Notes: generated from the letters alone by a model not told the origin. A stretch of 64,000 bases of DNA from Reyranella humidisoli (GCF_019039055.1 NZ_JAHOPB010000002.1:682001-746000); one strand, 5' to 3'; shown: positions 47,801 through 55,522, numbered from the stretch's first letter. Translations and numbers: made by a program.

Positions 47801-49779
47801 TAGGTGTCGCGCGTGCGGACAGGCATGACCTTGTCCGTCTTGGTCGCGCGACCGCCGCCCGGTTCGAAGACTCGCGCCTGGATCTGCGCGCGCAGGGGCA
47901 GGACGGTGTCCTTGGCGAGGTCGCCGCTCCATTCGAGGCTCGACTTGCCGGCCTTGTCGGTGTTCTCGCCCTTCAACTCGATGAACGGCGGTTCGAATTT
48001 TTCACGCTCCTCCTCCGGGCCGAACCGGTATTTGGCGAAGGCGGGGAACGGCGCGTCGTCGACCGTAATGCGCATCTCGCCCTCGACGGCGAGGTCCGAT
48101 GCGGGCGCGCCATAGAGGAAGTCCGCGGACAAGGCGAAGCGGTTCAGGGTCCCGGGCCGGACGATCGGCTGTTCGGGTGCAAGTTCGACCTTGAGTTTCT
48201 CGGGGACGAAATCCTCGACCGAAAATTCGACCCGGCCCACGGGGGCGCCCTTGGGGTCGATATGTGCCGCTACGGTCCAGCGGCCGCGCCGCGAGGATTT
48301 CGGCAGGTCGATTGCCTGCGAAACCGCGCCGGAACCCTGCAAGGCGTGGGTGAAGCGGGTGAACTCGCTGCCGTCGGGGCGCTTGACGATCAAGGTGACG
48401 GGCAGGTCGGCAAGCGCGTTGGCTGCATCGTCGCGCATCAACGCCATGAGTTGCACCGTCTCACCGGGGCGATAGACGCCGCGCTCGGTATAGAGGAAGG
48501 CGTCGACCGGGCCGGGCTGCGCGCGTCCATCGACACCGCGATCCGATAAGTCGAAAGACGACTTGGTAAGTTCGAGGCGGGAGAAATCCTTCTTTGCCGG
48601 ATCCTGCGCCATGACCGCGACCGCTTCGGCCGCACCGCTACCCTTGAGAAGGCCCGCGGCGAACGAGGCGCGCCCGTCGGCGCCGGTGACGACCTTGCCG
48701 ATCGGCTCGTTGCCGCGCGAGAGGACCGTGACTTCGATGCCGGCCAGCGGCTGGGCGGTCTGGAGCGAGCGCGCGAACACGTTCAAGCCGTCGTCGCCGC
48801 TGAAAGAGGTGAGACCGATATCCGTGTCGATCACCCACAGGCCAGCGGCACCGCCGCTTGTCGTCTCGTCGTCGTCATAGTCGCGGGACGGAGGCTTGGC
48901 GGCGTTCCAGACGACGACGAAATAGGCGCCGGGCTTCCAGTCCTGGATCGTCTCGCGGATGGGAAAGGCGGTGACGACGGCCTGGTTGGGGACGTTGCGC
49001 ACCTCCATCGTGCCGGACCACTGCTCGGCGCCATTGCTGCCGTTCAGCCAGCTCCGAAGCGACCAGGACTCGGTAATCGGCTCCGAGCCCGGGAACGACA
49101 CATCATAGGAGCGGTCGGCCGAGAAGCGATCGATCCCGCGTTCGTTCACGCGATAGACGGAAATCCCGACCTTGGAGACGTTGATGGTGGTGACCGGCAG
49201 GCCGGCCGCACTTCCGCGCGGCAGGATGAAACCCTTGCCGGGGAGGGTGACGACGGCGGGCCGGGCACCCAATGCCACGCTCACGCTCTGCTCGTCGCGC
49301 AATTTCTGCCCGTCGCGTCCGGGAAATCCGGCCAGCAGCTTAACCGTATAGTCCTGGCCGTAGGTCAGCCCCGCGATACACAGCCGATCGTCGATGACGC
49401 GCAGTGCCGTTTTAGCCTCGGGCTCGATGCGAATGAAGTCGCCATACTTCACGTCGCCGGTGGCGAGCGGCTTGTTGAAGGCCAGGCAGGCTTCGGCTTC
49501 CGAGCGGCTGGAATCCACACCGACGCGACGGAAGGCAAAAGGATCGGTCGGAAGTGTCGGCGGCTGCACGATCGGCGCCGGGGCGGCCGACTGCGAAGTG
49601 GGTGCCGGCGGGTTCGAAGCCTGAGCGGGAGCCGCAGAGGGCGCAGCAGGGAGAGACGCCGGAGGCGTAGCCGCCGCGGGACGCTCGACTGAAACGGCAG
49701 GCTTTCCAATCAGGTACCCTGCTATGCCGGAACCCAGCATGAGGGCCACGACCAAGGCAGCCAGCGTCGAACGATTCAT
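44806..49779 (-). CDS. Bacterial alpha-2-macroglobulin (YfhM-like), thioester form
   Basis: A 1657-residue periplasmic protease trap. An uncleaved-looking hydrophobic N-terminus (LAALVVALMLGSGIAGYLIG) is followed by an Ala/Pro-rich stretch, repeated macroglobulin domains, an alpha-2-macroglobulin core (SGPVKLDDKGEAKIAFDIPD), and the thioester CIEQ within YPFGCIEQTTSR (Cys1203), so covalent trapping should be possible. Length is near that of E. coli YfhM. No lipobox cysteine is seen, so it appears membrane-anchored by a helix rather than a lipoprotein. It is thought to protect the cell, with PBP1c repairing the wall. The antisense strand carries a very long spurious open frame. Confidence 0.93.
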   Translation of the reverse strand: MNRSTLAALVVALMLGSGIAGYLIGKPAVSVERPAAATPPASLPAAPSAAPAQASNPPAPTSQSAAPAPIVQPPTLPTDPFAFRRVGVDSSRSEAEACLAFNKPLATGDVKYGDFIRIEPEAKTALRVIDDRLCIAGLTYGQDYTVKLLAGFPGRDGQKLRDEQSVSVALGARPAVVTLPGKGFILPRGSAAGLPVTTINVSKVGISVYRVNERGIDRFSADRSYDVSFPGSEPITESWSLRSWLNGSNGAEQWSGTMEVRNVPNQAVVTAFPIRETIQDWKPGAYFVVVWNAAKPPSRDYDDDETTSGGAAGLWVIDTDIGLTSFSGDDGLNVFARSLQTAQPLAGIEVTVLSRGNEPIGKVVTGADGRASFAAGLLKGSGAAEAVAVMAQDPAKKDFSRLELTKSSFDLSDRGVDGRAQPGPVDAFLYTERGVYRPGETVQLMALMRDDAANALADLPVTLIVKRPDGSEFTRFTHALQGSGAVSQAIDLPKSSRRGRWTVAAHIDPKGAPVGRVEFSVEDFVPEKLKVELAPEQPIVRPGTLNRFALSADFLYGAPASDLAVEGEMRITVDDAPFPAFAKYRFGPEEEREKFEPPFIELKGENTDKAGKSSLEWSGDLAKDTVLPLRAQIQARVFEPGGGRATKTDKVMPVRTRDTYLGISPTFEGRYSREGVDTEFDVVAVDAGGAQVARSSVEYRIERIVYAYQWFQVDGRWRWQSVTNTRLVTADKVTLKADAPTRLSQRLDWGQHKLTVVDNEKNTSTSLTFYVGWYGGTSTEEAPDTLRVASDRQNYAAGDSARLRIEAPFAGEALIAIATDRIVSTQSVQVPAGGTTVEIPVKAEWGAGAYALVTAWRPLAAPAERTPTRAIGAVWLGLNPDLRTLGVQIGTPEKITPRQRIEVPVKVSNLQAGQDAFVTLAAVDEGILQLTRYKTPNPADYYFGKRRLGVAMRDDYGRLLDTRADELGRIRSGGDAGEIGGLDVVPTRTVALFSGPVKLDDKGEAKIAFDIPDFIGQLRLMAVAYDRNRVGSGEQRLFVRDAVTADAVLPRFLAPKDLGRVALSLHNVDGQAGDYRVTLTATGSVSLERPVNETKRLAANQRELLTWPLRAGDAGFGKVTVAVQGPGNFAVQREWDIQVRPAQTPSAVDTVARLGPGNEATVDRNVIAPFASGTAQVSASLTRIPGIDVAGLLRALDKYPFGCIEQTTSRAMPLLYYNDVAMLGYGPTDPRINDRVQDAVYRIVDMQLPDGSFGMWGPFSTPAAEWLQTYVLDFLVRANQQQMAVPSASLQRALSWLNKTADKFSPNAQSYAWYVLAKSGFADPGRVRYFQDTKAAEMKGGIAWAMLAAALNQVGEPGRGRLAFATARQRIDERDPSDYYGSPLRNRAALVTLAVEAGGREALTEMTSLVGERLAASIGQTTTQEQAWLVMAARAMSGSTQLAYSVDGQQRQAAAEPVVFNPDAATLARGLKLRNDGDRPIWMQVTARGVPLDPQPAATAGISVKREFLKLDGEPSSLGRVRQNERFIVSISGRNLEGGYHEVALLDLLPAGFEIESVLNEETVKSFPFLADLTQTRVSEARDDRFFASFDMGTRPYQTWWDSSARNPNSYHVAYIVRAVTPGTYAVPATNVSDMYAPRVYGRTAMGTLTIVPPDAR

Positions 49780-49820
49780 GAGAACCCCGCGGAAAAAAGC
49801 GCCCCGACTTTAGAGCGTGG

Positions 49821-49834
49821 ATTGTGCAGACAAT
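49821..49834. promoter_or_regulatory. Inverted repeat ATTGT-N4-ACAAT between A2M and DUF1489 genes
   Basis: A 5-bp perfect inverted repeat around GCAG, 42–55 bases upstream of the alpha-2-macroglobulin start, in the divergent region. A candidate operator by position only; it could arise by chance. Confidence 0.25.
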
Positions 49835-49941
49835 GTGGAGTCCGAAGTCCGGCCACCAATTCTCTCAGGCTGTGGCGGGAAGGTCACGCTGTGGATAGGC
49901 GGTGCTTGAGCGAAAGGGCCGCGGCGTACTAATCGCAAGCG

Positions 49942-50370
49942 ATGGCGTTGCATCTCATCAAGCTCGCGGTCGGCGTCGACGACCTTGCCCACATGAAGAA
50001 GGTCCAGGCGGTGCGACGCGCGGAGCGTCGTCAGTCCGCACGCTCGCCGCACTGGGTCTACACCCGCAATTCGCCGCGGCGTGGCGACGACCTGAAGGGG
50101 GGCTCGCTCTACTGGGTGGTGCGCGGCGTCATCCGCTGCCGCCAGGAACTGGTCGGCTTCGAGGACGATTTCGACGAGGAGAGCGGCAAGAAGTTCTGCC
50201 GCATCAAGCTCAAGCGGACGTTGATCCAGACCGCACCGCGCGCCTGCAAGGCCTTCCAGGGCTGGCGTTACCTCGAGCCCGAGCGGGCACCGCCGGACCT
50301 GTCGAGCGGCGATACGGCCGACATGCCGCCCGAAATGGCTGCGGAGCTGAAGAGGCTGGGGCTGCTGTAG
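49942..50370 (+). CDS. DUF1489 family protein
   Basis: A 142-residue protein with ALHLIKLAVGVDDLAHM at the start, SPHWVYTRNSPRRGDDLKGG and SLYWVVRGVIRCRQ in the middle, and FQGWRYLEPERAPPDL near the end. This fits DUF1489, a small family largely of alphaproteobacteria, function unknown. No SD precedes the ATG, so the transcript may be nearly leaderless. Convergent with the MotB-like gene, 33 bases apart. Confidence 0.82.
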   Translation: MALHLIKLAVGVDDLAHMKKVQAVRRAERRQSARSPHWVYTRNSPRRGDDLKGGSLYWVVRGVIRCRQELVGFEDDFDEESGKKFCRIKLKRTLIQTAPRACKAFQGWRYLEPERAPPDLSSGDTADMPPEMAAELKRLGLL

Positions 50371-50403
50371 GCCGAGCAGAAGCCCGCTCGTATTCGCGGC
50401 GCT

Positions 50404-51675
50404 CTACCGGTTCGTCACCTTCAGCTCGATGCGCCGGTTGCGCGTCGTGTCGGTGGACGAGAGCGGCTGGTATTCGCCGTAACCGGCTGCCACCAGGCGG
50501 TTGTTCGGGATGCCCTCGCTGTGCAGGAACTTGACCACGGCGATAGCGCGCGCGGCCGAAAGTTCCCAGTTCGACGGATAGGTCGCGTTGCTGATCGGCT
50601 TGTTGTCGGTGTGACCGTCGACCTGCAGCACCCAGTTGATGTCCTTGGGGATGGTGGCCGAAATCTCCACCAGGCGCCTGGCGACGTTGGCGAGCTGCTT
50701 CTCGCCGCCTTCCGCCAGCTTGGCCGAGCCAGAGGGGAAGAGCACCTCCGACTGGAAGACGAAGCGGTCGCCGACGATCTGCACGTCGCGCTGGCCACGC
50801 AGCGCCTCGCGCAGCTTGCCGAAGAACTCCGAGCGGTAGCGCGCCAGTTCCTCGACCTTGCTGGCCAGCGCGCGGTTCAGCTTCTGGCCGAGGTCGACGA
50901 TCTGGGCTTGCTGGTCCTTGGCCTTGGCATCGGCGGCGTCGAGCGCGGTGCCGAGGCGCGCCAGCTCGTCCTTGAGGGCGGCCATCTCGGCGGTGAGGCG
51001 CACGACGGCGGCCTTCTGCTCGGCGCTGAGCTTCTGCTCCTCCGTGAGGTCGCCGAACAGCTTGCCCTTGTCCTGGTTCGCGGCCGCCAGCGACGCAGCG
51101 AGGCGCGTGAGTTCGAGGCGCTGACGCTCGATCTCCTTCTGGAGATCGCCGGCCTTGGAGGCGGTGGACGAGGCCTCTTTGTTGGCGCTCTCCAGAGAGG
51201 CGGCGAGCCGGTCGCGTTCCGCCATCATCGAGGTCAGGCGTTCGGTGAGCTGGTCGCGCTCGATCTTTAGCGCGTCCGACGAACTGCGCTGGCTTGAAAG
51301 ATCGGCCGTGAGACGGTCACGCTCGCTTTTCAGCGCATCAGCTGCGCTACGCTGGGCTGCCAGATCGGCGCCCAGGCGGTCGCGTTCGGCCTGGTTTTCG
51401 CGGAGCTGCAGGGTGAGCTTCTCGAGATCCTGCTTCAGTCCGTCGTTTGCCGCTTTCTCTAGCGACAGCACGCTGGCGAGACTGCCGAGCTGCTTGTTGA
51501 GGGCGTCGATCGCGACGTCGCGCGTGTTCAACGTGTCGGTCAACGTGAACTGGGCGACGCTGAACAGCGACAGCAGGAAGATCAGGACCATCAGCAGCGT
51601 GGTCAGCGCGTCGACATAGCCCGGCCAGGTATAATCGGCCGAGCCCCCTCCGCGGCGGCGGGATGCGCCCGCCAT
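50404..51675 (-). CDS. MotB/OmpA-like stator subunit with long coiled coil
   Basis: A 423-residue inner-membrane protein. A short cytosolic tail, then one membrane segment (about 24–43) preceded by WPGYVDALTT, where Asp22 matches the proton-binding Asp of MotB/ExbD/TolR/ZorB. Residues about 55–285 form a periplasmic coiled coil with ERDRL-type repeats. The C-terminal OmpA/MotB peptidoglycan-binding domain has DGHTDNKPISNATYPSNWEL and LSAARAIAVVKFL. It starts 5 bases after the MotA-like gene. Together they should form an ion-driven complex pushing or pulling on the cell wall. No flagellar or tol genes are adjacent. Confidence 0.85.
   Translation of the reverse strand: MAGASRRRGGGSADYTWPGYVDALTTLLMVLIFLLSLFSVAQFTLTDTLNTRDVAIDALNKQLGSLASVLSLEKAANDGLKQDLEKLTLQLRENQAERDRLGADLAAQRSAADALKSERDRLTADLSSQRSSSDALKIERDQLTERLTSMMAERDRLAASLESANKEASSTASKAGDLQKEIERQRLELTRLAASLAAANQDKGKLFGDLTEEQKLSAEQKAAVVRLTAEMAALKDELARLGTALDAADAKAKDQQAQIVDLGQKLNRALASKVEELARYRSEFFGKLREALRGQRDVQIVGDRFVFQSEVLFPSGSAKLAEGGEKQLANVARRLVEISATIPKDINWVLQVDGHTDNKPISNATYPSNWELSAARAIAVVKFLHSEGIPNNRLVAAGYGEYQPLSSTDTTRNRRIELKVTNR
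51262..51387 (-). repeat. Two 63-bp in-frame repeats encoding 21-residue coiled-coil units
   Basis: Residues 97–117 and 118–138 of the MotB-like protein are near-identical (ERDRLGADLAAQRSAADALK versus ERDRLTADLSSQRSSSDALK). A third, diverged unit starts at 139 (ERDQLTERL) and a fourth at 153 (ERDRLAASL). The 21-residue period equals three heptads, so duplication would lengthen the coiled coil without breaking register. Confidence 0.75.
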
Positions 51676-51680
51676 GGCGG

Positions 51681-52832
51681 CTAGCCGTCGCTCGGCGGCG
51701 GCGCGCCGCGCGTCGAGGCGATGGTGCGGGCAAGCAGGCGGAACTCGCCGCGCAGTTCGTCGGCCAGCGCCGTGCGGCTGCGCACGCTCTCATCGATCAG
51801 CCGGGCGAGGCCGGCTTCGAGATTGCGCTGGTGGGCCAGCAGGGCGTCGCTGTCTGCGGGCTCCGGCTTGCGCTCGATCAGGCGCGCGACGGTGCCGCGC
51901 AGCTCGATGGACTGTTCCGCGAGACGGGCCAGCAGCGCCTGCTGCGAGCGCATGCTTTCGGTCAGGGAGGACAGGCGCTCAACCAGCGTGGCGTTGGCGG
52001 CGGCCGCCTGTTCGCGGCCTTCCTCGCTGCGGCGAAGCGTGCGGGTGAGATCGTCGAGGCCGTCCGCGGTACGTTCCAGCAGCGCCTCGACATAGGCCGA
52101 GACGCCCTGTTCGCCCTCGGTCTGCAGGTTGCCGCTGGACAGGCGCGTCGCGCCGGCCAGCCATTCCTCGAGTTCGGTGTGGAAGCGGCCCTGAGCTTGG
52201 CTCGCCTGCAATTCCAGGAAGCCCAGGACGAGCGATCCGGACAGGCCGAACAGCGAGGCGCCGAAGGCGGTCGACATGCCCTTGAGCGGTCCTTCGATAC
52301 CCTGCTTCAGCTTGGCGAAGATCTGGACGGCGTCGCCGCCGGTGACCTGCATGCCGACGATGGCGTCGGCGACGGCGCCGATCGTCTCCAGCAGGCCCCA
52401 GAAGGTGCCGAGCAGGCCGAGGAAGATCAGCAGGCCGATCATGTAGCGGCTGAGCTCGCGCCGCTCGTCGAGACGGCTGGCGATGCCGTCGAGCATCGCG
52501 CGCGTCACCGTCGGAGACAGGCGGAAATTGTCCTGCCGCTCGCCCATCATGGCGGCCATCGGCGCCATCAGGTCGATCGAGCCGGGATCGAGCGGAGGGG
52601 CGCCGGGTTCGCGATGCTGGAAGCGCCGCAGCCAGCGCACCTCGGGCCACAGAGAAAGAACCTGGCGCATCACGAAGAAGATGCCGATCGCGAGAACGCC
52701 GACGATGACGCTGTTCAGGATCGGCGTGTTCATGAACACGCGCAGCAGATCATGGTGCAGCAGGTAGGCGATGCCGGCCACGACCGCGAGGAACAGCAGC
52801 ATGCGGACGAGATACGGAAGCGGATTACTCAT
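51681..52832 (-). CDS. MotA/TolQ/ExbB-like proton-channel subunit
   Basis: A 383-residue membrane protein. Segments near residues 11–27, 38–57, 128–152 and 188–208. The third holds GLLGTFWGLLE (139–149), the TolQ/ExbB/MotA signature, and the fourth STAFGASLFG (187–196) with the channel-lining Thr. Residues about 210–383 are a cytosolic, mostly helical tail rich in Arg, Glu and Leu (for example RLSSLTESMRSQQALLARLA), longer than in TolQ or ExbB and reminiscent of the ZorA tail. SD GGGAG precedes ATG 52832. It is the middle gene of the three-gene set. Confidence 0.85.
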   Translation of the reverse strand: MSNPLPYLVRMLLFLAVVAGIAYLLHHDLLRVFMNTPILNSVIVGVLAIGIFFVMRQVLSLWPEVRWLRRFQHREPGAPPLDPGSIDLMAPMAAMMGERQDNFRLSPTVTRAMLDGIASRLDERRELSRYMIGLLIFLGLLGTFWGLLETIGAVADAIVGMQVTGGDAVQIFAKLKQGIEGPLKGMSTAFGASLFGLSGSLVLGFLELQASQAQGRFHTELEEWLAGATRLSSGNLQTEGEQGVSAYVEALLERTADGLDDLTRTLRRSEEGREQAAAANATLVERLSSLTESMRSQQALLARLAEQSIELRGTVARLIERKPEPADSDALLAHQRNLEAGLARLIDESVRSRTALADELRGEFRLLARTIASTRGAPPPSDG

Positions 52833-52871
52833 GCGAACTCCCGCTGCCGTTGGGGCTCTCCCTGCGGGCGA

Positions 52872-53789
52872 TCATGTGTTGGGCACCACGATTTCGACCC
52901 GCTCGTTGCCGTCGCTGCTGGAAAAAGTGCCGATCTCGATCTTGGACTTCACGCCCTTGTCGATGAGGTAGGTGCGGACGTTGAGGGCGCGCGCCAGGGA
53001 AACCTTGCGGCTGTCCGGCTCGCCGTTGCCGGCAAACGAGCGCAACTCGACCTGGCGGAGACCTTGGTCGGAGATGCTCTTGATCAACCGGTCCAGCTCC
53101 GTCCGCGAAGAGTCCGAGAGTTCGGCCGATCGCGGCGTGAAGACCAGGGAAACGGTGAGGGGAACCCGTGCCGGGGGTGAGGGTTGTGGCGCCAACGCCG
53201 CCATCTTCTGCTCGGGCGCCGCCGGCGCAGGTGCGGGCGCGGCTGCCGGCGGCGCACTTGCGGGCGCCGGAGCGGCAGCGGCGGTGGTTTTGGGAGAGGG
53301 CGCGGCGGGCGTCGACTTCGGAGCGGCTGCCGGCGATGCCTTGGGGGTCACGGCCGCCACCGATGGGGACCTGGGTGCGGGTTCGGCGGCGCTCACCTTC
53401 TGGCTGTCGCGCGGCCGGCTGTGGTTCGTCGTCAATTCCGGCACGGCGACGATGCGGCTTGCGATCCGCCCGGTCGGTGCCGGCAGGCTGGCTCCCGGCT
53501 CGGTGGCGCGCCCGGATGGGGGAGAGGCTTGTTGGGGGGCCACGGGGGCAGCACCCGAGAGCGCCCAGGGGTTGAACGCCGGACCGGCAACTTGCGCCGG
53601 GGGCACGGCTGGTGCTGTCACGGCAGGAGGATCTTGCACGGCGCTTTGCGGGGAAGCACCGCCCGGCAGGCCGACTCCGGAGTAAGGATTGAAGGCGGTG
53701 ACGTTCTGCCCGTGCGCTGCAAAAGCCGCAGCGCCGACGCCGAACAGCGCGAGAGCCAGGCTGCGTGCAGCGACCGAAGACGGGGGCAT
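52872..53789 (-). CDS. Periplasmic OmpA-like protein with Pro/Ala-rich linker
   Basis: About 305 residues from ATG 53789. A Sec signal (cleavage near AAHGQ) leads into a long low-complexity region rich in Ala and Pro (roughly residues 130–215, such as PAAPSPKTTAAAAPAPASAP), then a C-terminal OmpA-like domain (LVFTPRSAELSDSSRTELDR; ELRSFAGNGEPDSRKVSLAR). The extended linker could span the periplasm. A TTG start at 53819 is open but would lie upstream of the predicted transcript start, so it is unlikely. First gene of the stator-like operon, 39 bases before the MotA-like gene. Confidence 0.8.
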   Translation of the reverse strand: MPPSSVAARSLALALFGVGAAAFAAHGQNVTAFNPYSGVGLPGGASPQSAVQDPPAVTAPAVPPAQVAGPAFNPWALSGAAPVAPQQASPPSGRATEPGASLPAPTGRIASRIVAVPELTTNHSRPRDSQKVSAAEPAPRSPSVAAVTPKASPAAAPKSTPAAPSPKTTAAAAPAPASAPPAAAPAPAPAAPEQKMAALAPQPSPPARVPLTVSLVFTPRSAELSDSSRTELDRLIKSISDQGLRQVELRSFAGNGEPDSRKVSLARALNVRTYLIDKGVKSKIEIGTFSSSDGNERVEIVVPNT

Positions 53790-53794
53790 AACCA

Positions 53795-53820
53795 ATTGCC
53801 TTTCCAAGGGATTTGGCAAT
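53795..53820. promoter_or_regulatory. Inverted repeat ATTGCC-N14-GGCAAT at the start of the stator-like transcript
   Basis: 6-bp perfect arms lie just downstream of the predicted -10 and end 6 bases before the ATG. The interior also holds CCAA/TTGG. It could be an operator over the start site or a 5' UTR hairpin covering the ribosome site. Confidence 0.35.
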
Positions 53821-53822
53821 CG

Positions 53823-53851
53823 ACCATACCGAATGGAATCCGTGCGCTCAA
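53823..53851 (-). promoter_or_regulatory. Predicted promoter of the stator-like operon
   Basis: On the minus strand TTGAGC (53846–53851), 17-base spacer, TATGGT (53823–53828); 4 of 6 matches in each box. Predicted start near 53816, leaving about 27 bases of leader before ATG 53789. Confidence 0.45.
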
Positions 53852-53897
53852 CCGCCGGCGGCGACGCGCCTGCGGACGAATTCGCACGAACGAACGG

Positions 53898-54809
53898 TCA
53901 GGCCTTCGACAGGATGTCGACCATGGCGTCGCGCAGACCGAAATTGCTGGCGAGAAGGGACGGACCGCCCAGTTCGTAGGGCTGTCCCGCGACGTCACCC
54001 ACGAGGCCACCGGCCTCGCGCACCATCAGGATCCCCGCGGCGACATCCCAGGGAGCCAGACCGAACTCGAAGAAGGCGTCGTAGCGGCCGGCCGCCACGA
54101 AAGCGAGGTCGAGCGCGGCGGCACCCCATCGGCGGACGCCGGCCGTGCGCTCGGTCACAGCCGCCAGCTTGGCGTGATAGGCGGCATGGTTGCCCTTGCC
54201 GATATGCGGGATGCCGGTGCCGATCAGGCCGCGCGCCGGATCCTTGCGGCCCGAGACACGCAGGCGACGCGAGCGCGCATTCGGCGTGTCGACATAGGCG
54301 CCGTTGCCCTTCTCCGTCCAGAACAGCTCGTCGGAGATCGGCTGGTAGATGACGCCGGCGATGATCTCCTTCTCGCGCTCCAGCGCGATCGAGATGGCGA
54401 AGTGGGGAACGCCGTGCAGGAAGTTGGTCGTGCCGTCGAGCGGATCGACGATCCAGCGGTTGCGGCCATCGCCCTTGGTCTCGCCGCCTTCCTCGCCGAG
54501 GAAACCGTAGTCGGGACGGACGCGCGACAGTTCGGTGCGCAGCGTGCGCTCGGCCTTGATGTCGGCATGGCTCACGAAGTCGCCAGGTCCCTTCTCGGAG
54601 ATCTGCAGATGCTCGACTTCGCCGAAGTCGCGCTTCAGGCTCTTGGCCGCGGCAAAGGCGGCACGGATCATGACCGTGACGGTGGCCGAGCGCTGCGCCA
54701 GCGACTTGCGCTCGGGCGGGCCCGAGCGCTCGCGCGCTTCGCCCATCGGGGCGCGGCCGACGCGGGCGACCGGTGTTTCTCTCGGGGGACGGTTGGTTGG
54801 GAGGGCCAC
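53898..54809 (-). CDS. Inositol monophosphatase family protein
   Basis: A 303-residue phosphatase. Metal motifs are intact: GFLGEEGGE, WIVDPLDGTTNFLHG and WDVAAGILMVREAGG. KSLKRDFGEVEHLQISEKGP matches the alphaproteobacterial SuhB/IMPase type. The family usually starts about 15 residues before RSATVTVMIRAA, so the N-terminal 30–40 residues here (GTG 54809, no SD) are extra; an in-frame ATG at 54746 is an alternative start. It follows efp by 10 bases and is probably co-transcribed. Substrate could be inositol phosphate or another phosphomonoester. Confidence 0.88.
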   Translation of the reverse strand: MALPTNRPPRETPVARVGRAPMGEARERSGPPERKSLAQRSATVTVMIRAAFAAAKSLKRDFGEVEHLQISEKGPGDFVSHADIKAERTLRTELSRVRPDYGFLGEEGGETKGDGRNRWIVDPLDGTTNFLHGVPHFAISIALEREKEIIAGVIYQPISDELFWTEKGNGAYVDTPNARSRRLRVSGRKDPARGLIGTGIPHIGKGNHAAYHAKLAAVTERTAGVRRWGAAALDLAFVAAGRYDAFFEFGLAPWDVAAGILMVREAGGLVGDVAGQPYELGGPSLLASNFGLRDAMVDILSKA

Positions 54810-54819
54810 GGGTGCGCGC

Positions 54820-55389
54820 CTAATCCTTGGCGCGTTCCATGTAGGTGCCTTCTTCGGTGTTGATCACCAGCCGGGTGCCGACGCCGATATGCGGCGGCAC
54901 CATCACGCGGATGCCTCCCTCGACGATGGCAGGCTTGTAGGACGAGGAGGCGGTCTGGCCCTTCACCACGGCATCGGCCTCGGTGACGGCGAGAATGACG
55001 GTCTTCGGCAACTCGGCGCCGACCGGCGTGCCTTCATAGAGCGACACGGTCACTTCCATGCCGTCCTGCAGCCAGCGCGACTGATCCTCGTCGAGGACGT
55101 CGGCGCCGACCACGAGCTGCTCGAAAGTCTCCTTGTCCATGAACGTGAAGCCGGCCTCGTCCTTGAACAGGTAGGTGCACTCGCGCTCGTCGATGTGGAC
55201 GCGCTCGATGGTCTCGCCCGAGCGGAATCGCTCCTGCAGTTTGTTGCCTTCGCGCAGCGCCTTGGCTTCGATGGCGACGAAAGCGCCACCCTTGCCGGGG
55301 CTGATATGCTGCACCTTGGAGGCGACCCAGAGCTTGCCGTTATATTCGAGAACGTTGCCGGCTCGGATGGAATTGACTTGGACTTTCAT
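54820..55389 (-). CDS. efp: Elongation factor P
   Basis: A 189-residue EF-P: an N-terminal KOW-like domain with the modification loop SPGKGGAF (Lys33 at the tip), then two OB domains (VTVSLYEGTPVGAELPKTV; PPHIGVGTRLVINTEEG). It rescues ribosomes stalled at polyproline. The lysine would be beta-lysylated by EpmA, encoded close by at 55921. ATG 55389 is chosen by homology; 40 upstream in-frame residues lack conservation. Confidence 0.96.
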   Translation of the reverse strand: MKVQVNSIRAGNVLEYNGKLWVASKVQHISPGKGGAFVAIEAKALREGNKLQERFRSGETIERVHIDERECTYLFKDEAGFTFMDKETFEQLVVGADVLDEDQSRWLQDGMEVTVSLYEGTPVGAELPKTVILAVTEADAVVKGQTASSSYKPAIVEGGIRVMVPPHIGVGTRLVINTEEGTYMERAKD

Positions 55390-55468
55390 GGGTTTACCCG
55401 GCCCTACCGCTGTCTCGGATGAATGGAATTCGGCCTCGTCCGCGAGGGCGGTTCGAGGCCGGCGCGGC

Positions 55469-55497
55469 CTTCTATCAAAGGCGGCCCGGGGTCGCAA
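55469..55497 (-). promoter_or_regulatory. Predicted promoter of efp
   Basis: On the minus strand TTGCGA (55492–55497), 17-base spacer, TAGAAG (55469–55474); 4 of 6 matches in each box. Gives a leader of about 70 bases to the efp ATG and would also transcribe the IMPase gene. Confidence 0.45.
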
Positions 55498-55522
55498 CCG
55501 GCCGGCCACGGGCCCTCCGGGG

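Noticed and set aside
44116..48549. A 1477-residue open frame on the plus strand
   Set aside because: It lies entirely antisense to pbpC and the alpha-2-macroglobulin gene, has Arg/Gly/His-rich low-information sequence and no recognisable domain; long antisense frames are expected in GC-rich DNA.
50404..53789. A Zorya anti-phage defence system
   Set aside because: Only ZorA/ZorB-like channel components are present; no ZorC, ZorD or ZorE-type genes adjoin, and the neighbours are housekeeping. Kept as a stator-like complex instead.
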